Assembly: GCF_018283645.1 (NCBI RefSeq)
Contig: NZ_JAGSXH010000063.1
Location: forward strand, 1-35,730
DNA length: 35,730 nt
Direction of reading: 5' to 3'
DNA from: Actinocrinis puniceicyclus
GTDB lineage: Bacteria > Actinomycetota > Actinomycetes > Streptomycetales > Catenulisporaceae
Shown here: positions 28,396 through 35,669 of the stretch, in pieces
Position numbering within the stretch: the stretch's first letter is position 1
How the letters are laid out: the number at the start of each line of letters is the position of its first letter
Program-made: the position numbers and the translations under genes
The notes under the pieces: generated by a model
Database searches by the model: none
What the model was told of the DNA's origin: nothing
Seen by the model: the letters and a program-made list of their open reading frames with translations, nothing else

Positions 28396-30960
28396 TCAGG
28401 ACACCGCCTTCAACAGGGCGTTGCACTCGGGTCCGGCCGTCTGGGCGCCGAAGTTGCCGCCGACCGCGAGCGCCGCGACCGCGAAGTCGCCGTGGACCGC
28501 GATCGTCCAGCTGTTCGCCGTCTTGCCCTGGACCTCGGCGGTGCCGGTCTTGCCGTAGACGCCGGGCTGCGTGAGCACGCCGGTCAGTGTGCCGTTGGTC
28601 ACCGCCGCGCGCATGAGCGTCTTGAGATTCTGGTCGGTCGACGCGGGCAGCGGCTTCAACGACAGCTGCGCCGTGCCCGGCGCCAGGATCGGCTGCTTGA
28701 ACGAACCGTTGGCGATGGTCGCCGCCACCGAGGCCATCACCAGCGGCGAGGTGGTGATCTGGTCCTGCCCGACCAGTTCCTCGGCGAGGCTGTTGGACGA
28801 GGTGTCCGGCACGGTGCCGTAGGTCGTCGGCTGGCCGAGGCCGACGTCCCACTTCTGGTTGAGGCCGTAGTAGTCGTGCGCGGTGCCGGCCAGTTCGCTG
28901 CGGGTCACCTTGCCCTCGAAGCTGCTGAAGGCGTTGTTGCAGGACTGGGCGAAGTCCCAGAGGAAGGACTCGCCGCCGCCGCCCTCCTGCTCGCTGTTGT
29001 GCAGCGTGATGCCGTCGGCGTTGAGGGTCTTCGGGCAGTCCCAGGTCTGGTTCAGGTTGTTGATGATGCCCTTGTTCAACACCAGCGTGGTGGTGATCGT
29101 CTTGAACGTGGAGCCGGGCGCGTACCTGCCGACCATCGCGATGTCCAGGCCGTTGGGCGGGTTGTTCGCCACCGCCAGGATGTTGCCGGTGGACGGCTGG
29201 ATGACCACCATCGAGCTGTTCGGGGCCTGATTGACCGCCTGCTGCGCGGCCGCCTGGACGTTCAGATCGATGGTCGTCTTGACCGCGGCGGTGCTCACCG
29301 GGTCGGAGATCTTCGCCACGCTCGAGGCCACCGAGCCGTCCGCGTTCTCCACCTGTACCTTCTGGCCGGGCGTGCCGTCCGTGGCCGGGGCGGACTTCTT
29401 CAGGCTGGCGACGATCCCGTTGAGGCTGGGCGCGTTCGAGCCGTTGATCTCCTGGCCGTTGCGGTCCACCACCTTGTCCGCGGTCGCCGGGATCTGGCCC
29501 AGGGCCAGCTTCTGGCCCGGCTTGAGGGCGGTGAAGAGCACACTGGGCTGCCACTTGACGAACCAGCGGGTGTAGCCGTTGACGTCCTTGGAGTAGGTGG
29601 CCATGCCCGAGTTGTACGACCACGCGCCGGCCGGGGTGCCGACCTGTGCCGCGACGCTGAAGGTCATCCAGCCGGCCGCGCTCGCGGTGCCCGGCATCAG
29701 CGACAGGCTGCTGACTTTCAGGTCGTTCTTGTACGCGGTCAGCTGGGCCAGCGCGGTGCCCGGGGCGTCGGTGATGTTCGCGGCGGCCTTGAGGTTGCCG
29801 TTCTGCCAGGCGGTCAGGAACGCGGTGCCGGTCTGCGTCGCATCCGAGCCGGCGTCCGAGCCGCTCGGGGAGAAGCCCACGGTCGGCACCGGTTTGGCGC
29901 TGATGCCCGGAACGCTGATCCTGCCGGTGAGCGCGAGCGCGGCGATCACCGCGACGATCACCACGGCGACGCCGGCGGTCACCAGCAGTGCGTGGTGGCC
30001 GCGGCGCCGTCCGGGACGCCGGCCGTTCGGAGTATCGCCGTACTCGTAGTCGTCGAAATCGTCGTAGTCGCTGTAGGGGCGCGCCGGCAGTATCGGCGCC
30101 TGACCGGCGGGTACCTCGTAGTTCGGGGTCCGGCGCGGCCGGTTGCGCGGCGGCTGTGCCTCCTGCGCCGCTTGCGGATGCCAGTCCGCGTCGGCGCCGT
30201 AGTCCGGTGATCGGCCCGTCGTGCCGCCGCGCACCGCCATGTCCGACTGGGGTGGCTGTGGCGTTCTCGGTACGTTGGCGCCGGCCCGAGGAATGGCCTG
30301 CGTCGGTGCGGCGGCGGCGTAAGGGCGCGGCGGGCTTGCCGCGGACGCGACGGGGATGACCTGCGTACGGTCGTCCGCGCCGGGAATCGACTCACGACCG
30401 CCGGGGACAGCACGCGTTGAAGGGTCGGCGGTGTCTTCGGCGGAGTCTCCTGTCTCGGCGGGTTCCGAGCCGGCGGCAGCACGCGGCTGCTCGTCACGCC
30501 CGGAGGGCTCGCTCACGGCCTTTGGCATGACCAGTTGGGTGACGTCGTTGTCCGGACCCGGTGTCGCGTTCAGCGCCTGGGTCAGCGCCTCATCCGGCCC
30601 GCCCTGGGCGTGGTCCGTGTCACGGTCGGCCTGTCGCTCCGACGGAGCAGCGGATTGCAACTGCGTACTGGTCTCGGGCTGTGCGGTGTCGGGCTGTGCG
30701 GTGTCGGGCTGTGCGGTCCCAGAGGTCGCGGAGGTCCCGGACTGCGCGGCCGCCGGCGTCAGGGCCTGCGTCTCGTCCTCCGGCTGTGCCTGAGCCGGAG
30801 GCGGCGTCGATTCCGGGTCGGAGCGTGACGGCGGGTCTTCCTGAGCCGCTCGCGAGCCCTCCTCCCGCGCCGCGGGCGGAGAACTGAACCACGAGTCCAG
30901 CGCGTCCTCGCGCTCCTGCGGCCCGTTTGCGGCCCGCTGCGGCTTGGTCTCGTCGGTCAC
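28396..30960 (-). CDS. Class B penicillin-binding protein with MecA_N-like domain and long disordered tail (copy 1)
   Basis: Membrane-bound peptidoglycan transpeptidase. From GTG 30960, behind GGGAGGGA, it has 854 residues. About 320 cytoplasmic residues are disordered and rich in Pro/Glu/Gln/Thr, followed by a single helix (about 322-345, HALLVTAGVAVVIVAVIAAL). An NTF2-like domain of the MecA_N type comes next (TAFLTAWQNGNLKAAANITD ... VKWQPSVLFTALKPGQ), then the transpeptidase. The three active-site motifs are intact: STFK (Ser617-Lys620), SCN (Ser673-Asn675) and KTGT (Lys804-Gly806). The cytoplasmic tail has several T-Q-hydrophobic sites (Thr141, Thr199, Thr220). The frame opens 93 codons further upstream, but ribosome site and composition favour 30960. 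A paralogue lies directly upstream on the same strand. Confidence 0.92.
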   Translation of the reverse strand: MTDETKPQRAANGPQEREDALDSWFSSPPAAREEGSRAAQEDPPSRSDPESTPPPAQAQPEDETQALTPAAAQSGTSATSGTAQPDTAQPDTAQPETSTQLQSAAPSERQADRDTDHAQGGPDEALTQALNATPGPDNDVTQLVMPKAVSEPSGRDEQPRAAAGSEPAETGDSAEDTADPSTRAVPGGRESIPGADDRTQVIPVASAASPPRPYAAAAPTQAIPRAGANVPRTPQPPQSDMAVRGGTTGRSPDYGADADWHPQAAQEAQPPRNRPRRTPNYEVPAGQAPILPARPYSDYDDFDDYEYGDTPNGRRPGRRRGHHALLVTAGVAVVIVAVIAALALTGRISVPGISAKPVPTVGFSPSGSDAGSDATQTGTAFLTAWQNGNLKAAANITDAPGTALAQLTAYKNDLKVSSLSLMPGTASAAGWMTFSVAAQVGTPAGAWSYNSGMATYSKDVNGYTRWFVKWQPSVLFTALKPGQKLALGQIPATADKVVDRNGQEINGSNAPSLNGIVASLKKSAPATDGTPGQKVQVENADGSVASSVAKISDPVSTAAVKTTIDLNVQAAAQQAVNQAPNSSMVVIQPSTGNILAVANNPPNGLDIAMVGRYAPGSTFKTITTTLVLNKGIINNLNQTWDCPKTLNADGITLHNSEQEGGGGESFLWDFAQSCNNAFSSFEGKVTRSELAGTAHDYYGLNQKWDVGLGQPTTYGTVPDTSSNSLAEELVGQDQITTSPLVMASVAATIANGSFKQPILAPGTAQLSLKPLPASTDQNLKTLMRAAVTNGTLTGVLTQPGVYGKTGTAEVQGKTANSWTIAVHGDFAVAALAVGGNFGAQTAGPECNALLKAVS
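30672..30716. repeat. Three 15-bp tandem repeats in the PBP cytoplasmic tail
   Basis: Three units of TGTCGGGCTGTGCGG (first copy with one change, TCTCGGG...) encode repeated Asp/Glu-Thr-Ala-Gln-Pro on the minus strand. The repeat adds low-complexity sequence to the disordered tail and can expand or contract in frame. Confidence 0.85.
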
Positions 30961-31198
30961 TGTCCAGTCCCTCCCGTGCTGGCGCGCCTCGGTCAGCGCA
31001 CTGCGGAGCATCGCTCCGGTCCGGCGCCGTTCACTTTGGGCACCCTGTTGAAGACGCTTCTCGGACCTTCTGCGTTGCATCCTAATGTGGGCGGTTTCGG
31101 CGCCCTTGCCCCGGTTCTCGGCAGGGAAACGCGGGCAGCCGGTGCAATACCCACCTTCGGGTTGTGAAACGCGGGGTGCCCTTACGGATGCGCCGGCA

Positions 31199-33409
31199 TC
31201 ACAGGTGCGACAGGACGTACCGCTCTTCCGGCCCTGCATAGACGGAGCCGTAGCCCGAGTCCTGCACCACGGTTCCGATCGCTATGTCCAGGTACGGGTC
31301 GTAGACCACCAGCCACGCGTTGGGCTTGCCGTCCTTGTTCGCGTCAGTCTCGGCGGTGCCCGTCTTCGCGTAAAGCGGGCCGGTGATGCCGGAGAAGACC
31401 CCCGCGGCCGTGCCGTTGAGTACCACCGCGTGCATGAGCGTCTTGAGGTTCGCGTCGATGCCCGAGGGCAGGGCGTTGGCGGTGACCTTCGTGACGCCGC
31501 TCACCAGGTAGGGCTGGTGGAAGGACCCGGTACCGACGGTCGCCGCGACCGAGGCCATCGCGAGCGGGGAGGCCACGATCTTGCCTTGGCCGAAGTTCTC
31601 CTGCGCCAGCTCCGCGCCGCTTTCGCTGCCCGGCATGCTGAAGTAGCGGTTCGGGCCCAGGCCGATGTCCCACGCCTGGTTCAGGCCGAAGTACGAGGAC
31701 GCGATGTTCGCCAGCTTCCCGCCCTCAAGCTGCTTGTAGAACTGGGTGAAGGCGTTGTTGCAGGACTGGGCGAAGTCGGTGATGAACGGTGTGCCCGGAG
31801 GCTCCGACTCCTCTTTCTTGGTGGTGTCGTCGGTGGCGTTGTGGTAGACGACGCCCTGCACTGTGTATTCGAGCGGGCAAGTCACCGGTGAGTACGGCGT
31901 GACGACGCCGTACTTCAGCAACGCAGTGCTGGTGACGATCTTGAAGGTGGAGCCGGGGGCCAGGCCACCGATCAGCGCCGTGTCGCCGCTGCCCGGGGTG
32001 TTGGCCACGGCGAGGATCGCGCCTGTGGACGGCCGCAGCACGACCATCGAGCTGCGCGCGCGCATCGACACCGCTTTCTCCGCCAGGGCCTGCACGGTCG
32101 GGTCGATCGTGGTCTTGAGCTCGGAGGCGTCCACCGGCTTCTGCAGCGTCGCCAGCGGCGTCTTGCCGACCGCGGCGCCCGAGGCGTCCATCACCTGGAC
32201 CGCGACTCCGGGGGTGCCGGTGCCGACCGGGGCCTTGCTCTCCAGCGAGACCGCTATGTTCCGGACCGCTGCATCAGAGTACGAAGAGAGCGTCCGGCCC
32301 GCGGAGTCGACCACCTTGTTCACGCTGGGCGGCATGGCCACCACGGTCAGCTGCTGTCCGTCGGCCAGGCCGGGCGCGAGTATCGACGGGCTCCAGCGCA
32401 CCGACCAGCCGTCGGGCTGCTTGTACGCCACAAGGCTGGAGTTGTAGCTCCAGGGCATGGTGCCGTTCTTACCGGTCATGCTCACCGTCGCGGTGGCCGA
32501 GAACGGCACAGTGGCCGACGGCCCGTCCGCGGACGCGGCCGCCGCCGTGCTCGCGCCGCTGCCGGACGCGCTCGCCGAGACGCTCGGGGAGGCAGGGGTT
32601 GACGCGGCGGCTTGGGCGGGCTGCGGCTTGAGCGTCAGGGAGCTGAGGTTCAGTCCCGACTTGTACGTGTTGAGCGCGGTCATGGCGTCGGTCGGGTCGT
32701 CGGTGTACTTGGCCGCGGCCTGCAGGTCGCCGGACTGCCAGGCGCTGAGGAAGGCGGTCGCGGTCTGCTCGGCCGCGGTGGCCGGGTCGGCGCTGGTCGG
32801 CTGGAAGCTGGTGTGCGTGGGGGAGGGGGACGAGCCGGCGGCCAGCGCGCCCCCGGTCTTGGCCGGGGACCCGCCACTCGACATCAAGTAGCCGACCAGC
32901 GCGATCGCCGCGGCGCCGGCCACCGCGCCGCCCGCGAGCAGCGGCTTGCGGACGCGCCCGGCCCGGCGGTCGTGCGGATGCGGCTCGTACTCGGGGTAGC
33001 TGTAGGCCGGCTCCGGTTCGGGCAGCAGCGGCCGCTGCTGGAAGGGGGCCGCCGGACCCGGACCCGGACCCGGACCGCCCGTGCCCGGACCCACGTCACC
33101 GGGAGCCTGAGCGCGGCCGGCGCTGCCGTAGCCGGTGCCCTGGCTGGGCTCCGCGGGCCACTGTGGTTGCTGTCCGTACCATTCCGGCCGCTCCTGCTTA
33201 CGCATCGGCTGCTCTGGCGCCGGCCTCATCGGGGGTATCGCGCCTATCTGCGTGGGCGCGTCGTCCGGAGAGGGAAGCGGTGCGTATGGCCGCGGCGTGA
33301 GGGGTGTCTGCCCTGGCACGGGGAAAGGCGCTCCCGCGGGCGGCTTCGGCGCTTGCGCACCCTGCTCGTCACGAAACCAGCCGTCAACCGGCGATCGATC
33401 GTCGGACAT
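31199..33409 (-). CDS. Class B penicillin-binding protein with MecA_N-like domain (copy 2, paralogue)
   Basis: Second transpeptidase of the same architecture, 736 residues from ATG 33409 with GGGAGGGAAG upstream. The cytoplasmic tail of about 150 residues is Pro/Gly/Gln-rich. It is followed by one helix (about 153-176), a Ser/Ala/Thr-rich linker, an NTF2-like domain (ATAFLSAWQSGDLQAAAKYTDD ... VRWSPSILAPGLADGQQ) and the transpeptidase with STFK (Ser487-Lys490), SCN (Ser549-Asn551) and KTGT (Lys682-Gly684). The blocks PSTGAILAVANTPG, LAPGSTFK, DFAQSCNNAF and YFGLNQAWDIGLG nearly repeat those of the downstream copy, so the pair arose by duplication. The open frame upstream of 33409 has no family similarity and crosses the tRNA genes. 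The gap to copy 1 is 238 bases. Confidence 0.93.
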   Translation of the reverse strand: MSDDRSPVDGWFRDEQGAQAPKPPAGAPFPVPGQTPLTPRPYAPLPSPDDAPTQIGAIPPMRPAPEQPMRKQERPEWYGQQPQWPAEPSQGTGYGSAGRAQAPGDVGPGTGGPGPGPGPAAPFQQRPLLPEPEPAYSYPEYEPHPHDRRAGRVRKPLLAGGAVAGAAAIALVGYLMSSGGSPAKTGGALAAGSSPSPTHTSFQPTSADPATAAEQTATAFLSAWQSGDLQAAAKYTDDPTDAMTALNTYKSGLNLSSLTLKPQPAQAAASTPASPSVSASASGSGASTAAAASADGPSATVPFSATATVSMTGKNGTMPWSYNSSLVAYKQPDGWSVRWSPSILAPGLADGQQLTVVAMPPSVNKVVDSAGRTLSSYSDAAVRNIAVSLESKAPVGTGTPGVAVQVMDASGAAVGKTPLATLQKPVDASELKTTIDPTVQALAEKAVSMRARSSMVVLRPSTGAILAVANTPGSGDTALIGGLAPGSTFKIVTSTALLKYGVVTPYSPVTCPLEYTVQGVVYHNATDDTTKKEESEPPGTPFITDFAQSCNNAFTQFYKQLEGGKLANIASSYFGLNQAWDIGLGPNRYFSMPGSESGAELAQENFGQGKIVASPLAMASVAATVGTGSFHQPYLVSGVTKVTANALPSGIDANLKTLMHAVVLNGTAAGVFSGITGPLYAKTGTAETDANKDGKPNAWLVVYDPYLDIAIGTVVQDSGYGSVYAGPEERYVLSHL

Positions 33410-33529
33410 GCGCGGTGCTTCCCTCCCACTACCGGTTCCCGCCGGGTCCACCCCCGAGAAAGACGCCGACCGCTGTCCAATCGTTGCCGTGTTCCCGAAA
33501 ACGTGACCGCAGTGTGACGAACGCGAAGC

Positions 33530-33572
33530 GGCCGCGCGCCCCGCCACCTGCCTGGCAGCGGGGCGCGCGGCC
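33530..33572 (-). terminator. Hairpin terminator downstream of tRNA-Gly
   Basis: GGCCGCGCGCCCCGC (33530-33544) pairs perfectly with GCGGGGCGCGCGGCC (33558-33572) around a 13-base loop. The 15-bp stem starts 5 bases after the 3' end of the minus-strand tRNA-Gly and lies upstream of the second PBP gene, so it should separate the two transcripts. Confidence 0.8.
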
Positions 33573-33577
33573 CGTGG

Positions 33578-33648
33578 AGCGGACGACGGGAATCGAACCC
33601 GCGTAGCCAGTTTGGAAGACTGGGGCTCTACCATTGAGCTACGTCCGC
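33578..33648 (-). tRNA. tRNA-Gly (anticodon TCC)
   Basis: On the minus strand the sequence forms a complete cloverleaf: acceptor GCGGACG with CGTCCGC, D arm GCTCAATGGTAGAGC, anticodon arm CCAGT-CTTCCAA-ACTGG with anticodon TCC (33616 to 33614), and T arm CGGGTTCGATTCCCG. Length is 71 bases. The 3' CCA is not encoded. A GC-rich terminator follows. Confidence 0.96.
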
Positions 33649-33793
33649 AGCGCCGCCCCATCTTGCCACACCGGCGCGGCTCGGGGCATCCGAGTTCCCT
33701 GCATCCTGGTCGTGGCCGCCCAACTGGGGGACGTCCCGAGGTATGCGATGCGCCGCGCGCCGTCGAACCGGTACGCTTCCCCTCGTTAAGGCG

Positions 33794-33867
33794 CGGGGTG
33801 TGGCGCAGCTTGGTAGCGCGTCCGCTTTGGGAGCGGAAGGCCGTGGGTTCGAATCCCGCCACCCCGA
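33794..33867 (+). tRNA. tRNA-Pro (anticodon TGG)
   Basis: Cloverleaf: acceptor CGGGGTG with CACCCCG, D arm GCGCAGCTTGGTAGCGC, anticodon arm TCCGC-TTTGGGA-GCGGA with anticodon TGG, and T arm GTGGGTTCGAATCCCGC. The C at position 1 is normal for proline tRNA. The gene has 74 bases with no encoded CCA. It is divergent from tRNA-Gly and marks the edge of an accessory patch. Confidence 0.96.
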
Positions 33868-34230
33868 CACATTGACCAGGCTCACCGCGGCCACCCACCA
33901 TCGGGTGACCGTTGTGGGTCTCAGCCGCTCCTACTCCCGCTGCGTTCCGGGCTGGTGGCGACTCGGTGGCTCGGGCCGGCCGGCGCGGGAGGATCGTTTC
34001 CCGGCGTCCGAGGTCCTCCGTTGTTCGCGTGGCCGCGAGCGTTGCCGCGTGGCTGACAAGCGAGCAGGCCGAAGTCGAGCCAGCCACCGCTGACCCACTC
34101 TCGGGGTGGCGGCGCCTTGCGCAGTCAGGGCCCGTGCCCACACGCGAGTTCCCGGATCACCGCCGCACAACCGGCCGCGGTCTCGTTCGCAACACCAGTC
34201 CGCTGCAGATCGGTCGACTCGCGCGAGAGA
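33868..34230. other. Gene-poor stretch between tRNA-Pro and the DUF operon
   Basis: No gene is supported in these 363 bases. Open frames on either strand have no recognisable domain or start signal. No terminator, promoter or att-like repeat of the tRNA end could be seen with confidence. It may be debris left by past insertions next to the tRNA. Confidence 0.4.
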
Positions 34231-34602
34231 CTATGGGCACTCTTCGAGAACGGCTCGCGGGGTGGGGCGAAGCGTCCCGTAAGGGGTGCGCCCTGCTGCG
34301 GTTGCAGTTCGAATCCCCGGGGCGTTGGCGAGGAGGTTGGTGATGGCGTCTAGCGCGACGTGTACCGCGTCTTGCAGGCCCGACTGGACGTGGAATCGGC
34401 TAATCAATCTATTGATATCATCATGCGTGACCGAGACCGCTAGAGTCAGCAGCTCGATACCTACGACGACGTCCAGCTCATCGAGGTCCACCGCGAGCTC
34501 TGGCGAGAACTCCACGGTCCGGGCCACATCGTTCTGCATCAGAAGGATGTACGCGGCGTCAGCCGTAGGGTCGATCTCGATCGTGATGGTCGGCTCAGTC
34601 AT
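34231..34602 (-). CDS. DUF2283 domain protein
   Basis: A 123-residue protein with the DUF2283 pattern in its first half: a Tyr/Asp/Ala-rich strand IEIDPTADAAYILLM, then VEFSPELAVDLDELDVVVGIELLTLA. DUF2283 proteins are small and often paired with DUF4258 proteins, as here, in what look like toxin-antitoxin-style modules; the biochemical role is unknown. The last 35 residues or so (GIRTATAAGRTPYGTL...) fall outside the domain and may be an acquired tail. The ATG overlaps the stop of the DUF4258 gene (ATGA). Base composition is lower in GC than in the core genes, with AT-rich patches such as ATTGATATCATC. Confidence 0.78.
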   Translation of the reverse strand: MTEPTITIEIDPTADAAYILLMQNDVARTVEFSPELAVDLDELDVVVGIELLTLAVSVTHDDINRLISRFHVQSGLQDAVHVALDAITNLLANAPGIRTATAAGRTPYGTLRPTPRAVLEECP

Positions 34603-34832
34603 CGGCCCTCCCAGGCTACGCTCTTGATCGTCTTATCGGCGGTCGGACTAGCGTCGGGCACGACCCACACCTTCAGTATGTCCCCGTTCAACCCTGGACC
34701 TCTATAGCGAATGCTGGGTTCGGGTGTCGCCAACCTCTCGATGTAGTGCTGAAGTGCATGTTCAATGTCCGCCTGAGACACCCGCCTGTGACGCATACGC
34801 TGCCGAGCGTGGAAGGTGTAGGTAAGTCGCAT
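34599..34832 (-). CDS. DUF4258 domain protein
   Basis: A 77-residue basic protein starting MRLTYTFHARQRMRHRRVSQADIEHALQH, the diagnostic DUF4258 opening: a strand, then H-A-x-x-R-M-x-x-R-x-V-S and a helix. A later strand pair around GDILKVWVVPDAS and a closing IKSVAWEG follow. DUF4258 resembles small RNase-type toxins in size and gene pairing, but no catalytic activity is established. The start overlaps the preceding gene's stop by one base (TGATG), and its end overlaps the DUF2283 start by four, so the three genes are translated together. Confidence 0.8.
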   Translation of the reverse strand: MRLTYTFHARQRMRHRRVSQADIEHALQHYIERLATPEPSIRYRGPGLNGDILKVWVVPDASPTADKTIKSVAWEGR

Positions 34833-35254
34833 CAGGAGCGGCCCTGCTGCGGGGACTCCTGCTCCTCAACCTCGAACGTGATCGCGTGTTCTTCCTCGCC
34901 GTCAATAGCGATCGACCAGCGATAAACCCCGGCCGCAATGAGCGGGACGGTCAGGTTGATCGCCAGTGGCACTCCGATGAGACCAAGATGGGGCTTCGCA
35001 TCGGGAGGCGTCGGGAGCAGGGACTCCACTCGCAGATGAGGGCCTTCGGGCGGGCGGAACAAGAGAGTCGCTACGCTTTCCGCCTGCCCTTCCGGTACGA
35101 GAAGGCGAAGCGCAAGTCCCACGGACTGCTGACTGGGCAGAGTCGGAACCACTACTCGGTCGAACCCGGCGCCGACCACGGTCAGTAAGCCGCCGGCGTC
35201 GACGCGCGCGAACTCCGCCAGCAGTGCGTACTGGAGTCGAGCCAAGTTGATCAT
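34832..35254 (-). CDS. DUF6941-like protein, first gene of the three-gene operon
   Basis: A 140-residue soluble protein. The opening LARLQYALLAEFARVDAGGLLTVVGAGFDRVVVPTLPS and the closing LPLIAAGVYRWSIAIDGEEEHAITFEVEE-type strand pattern match the small beta-rich DUF6941 family, recognised from memory and so with moderate certainty. Function is unknown. No Shine-Dalgarno precedes the ATG at 35254, so the message could be leaderless or begin at the hairpin upstream. Presence ahead of a DUF4258-DUF2283 pair may make it a third component of that module. Confidence 0.62.
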   Translation of the reverse strand: MINLARLQYALLAEFARVDAGGLLTVVGAGFDRVVVPTLPSQQSVGLALRLLVPEGQAESVATLLFRPPEGPHLRVESLLPTPPDAKPHLGLIGVPLAINLTVPLIAAGVYRWSIAIDGEEEHAITFEVEEQESPQQGRS

Positions 35255-35331
35255 CCAATCGGTTCAAGTCCGGAAGCTTTAGCACTGCGAGGCGAGTACC
35301 TGGCCAGAGCGCATGTCTTCAGGTCGAGACA

Positions 35332-35357
35332 GCGAGCACCTTACTAAAGATGCTCGC
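35332..35357. other. Hairpin between the DUF operon and the MITE
   Basis: GCGAGCACCTT (35332-35342) and AAGATGCTCGC (35347-35357) form an 11-bp stem with a 4-base loop. The single mismatch becomes a U-G pair in the minus-strand RNA, the strand of the DUF operon. It lies 78 bases upstream of that operon's first ATG and could be an operator, a leader hairpin, or the terminator of a leftward transcript from the right. Confidence 0.55.
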
Positions 35358-35387
35358 GGGCTCGGCTGCCATACTGATTGGGTCTCA

Positions 35388-35599
35388 GAGGGCGTTTGGT
35401 CTGGTTTTGGGGTCAACCGTCACGATAATTAGACGTCCGTTTTGCCCGATAAGTCGGGTACCAGACAGCGAATCGGCCAAGCGGCGGCGCTCGCAAGGCG
35501 CCGGAACACCCTCATACCGGGTTGTCTGTGGGTGTTTCGGCAACGCAGCGAGCGTCGTCGATCGGCCGATTCGCCCCCAAAACCAGACCAAACGTCCTC
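35388..35599. mobile_element. MITE-like element with 25-bp terminal inverted repeats
   Basis: The ends 35388-35412 and 35575-35599 are inverted copies of each other (24 of 25 bases; they begin GAGGGCGTTTGGTCTGG and GAGGACGTTTGGTCTGG when read inward). TCA flanks both outer ends (35385-35387 and 35600-35602), consistent with a 3-bp target duplication of the T-N-A kind made by some IS5-family transposases. The 212-bp interior encodes no transposase. It holds a second inverted pair, CGAATCGGCC (35469-35478) with GGCCGATTCG (35564-35573). GC content is lower than in the flanking core genes. It would need a transposase supplied elsewhere in the genome. Confidence 0.8.
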
Positions 35600-35640
35600 T
35601 CAGCTTGAGATTTGAGGTCGCGGGGATCGACTCCTGGCGG

Positions 35641-35669
35641 TTGACGGTGTTGTAGCGCATTGCTATAGC
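35641..35669 (+). promoter_or_regulatory. Consensus-like promoter reading out of the window
   Basis: TTGACG (35641-35646), a 17-base spacer and TATAGC (35664-35669), preceded by TGC as an extended -10 element. This is the best vegetative promoter match in the window. Transcription would start near 35676 and run rightward past the edge. The next ATG, at about 35710, has no ribosome binding site, and its gene cannot be judged. Confidence 0.6.

Noticed and set aside
34308-34318. A third tRNA gene suggested by GTTCGAATCCC
   Set aside because: The flanking bases cannot pair into a T stem, and no anticodon or acceptor arms are present; kept only as a weak attachment-site idea.
35350-35660. Short frames on both strands across the MITE
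   Set aside because: They are formed mostly by the inverted ends and interior of the element, lack ribosome binding sites, and show no transposase motif.
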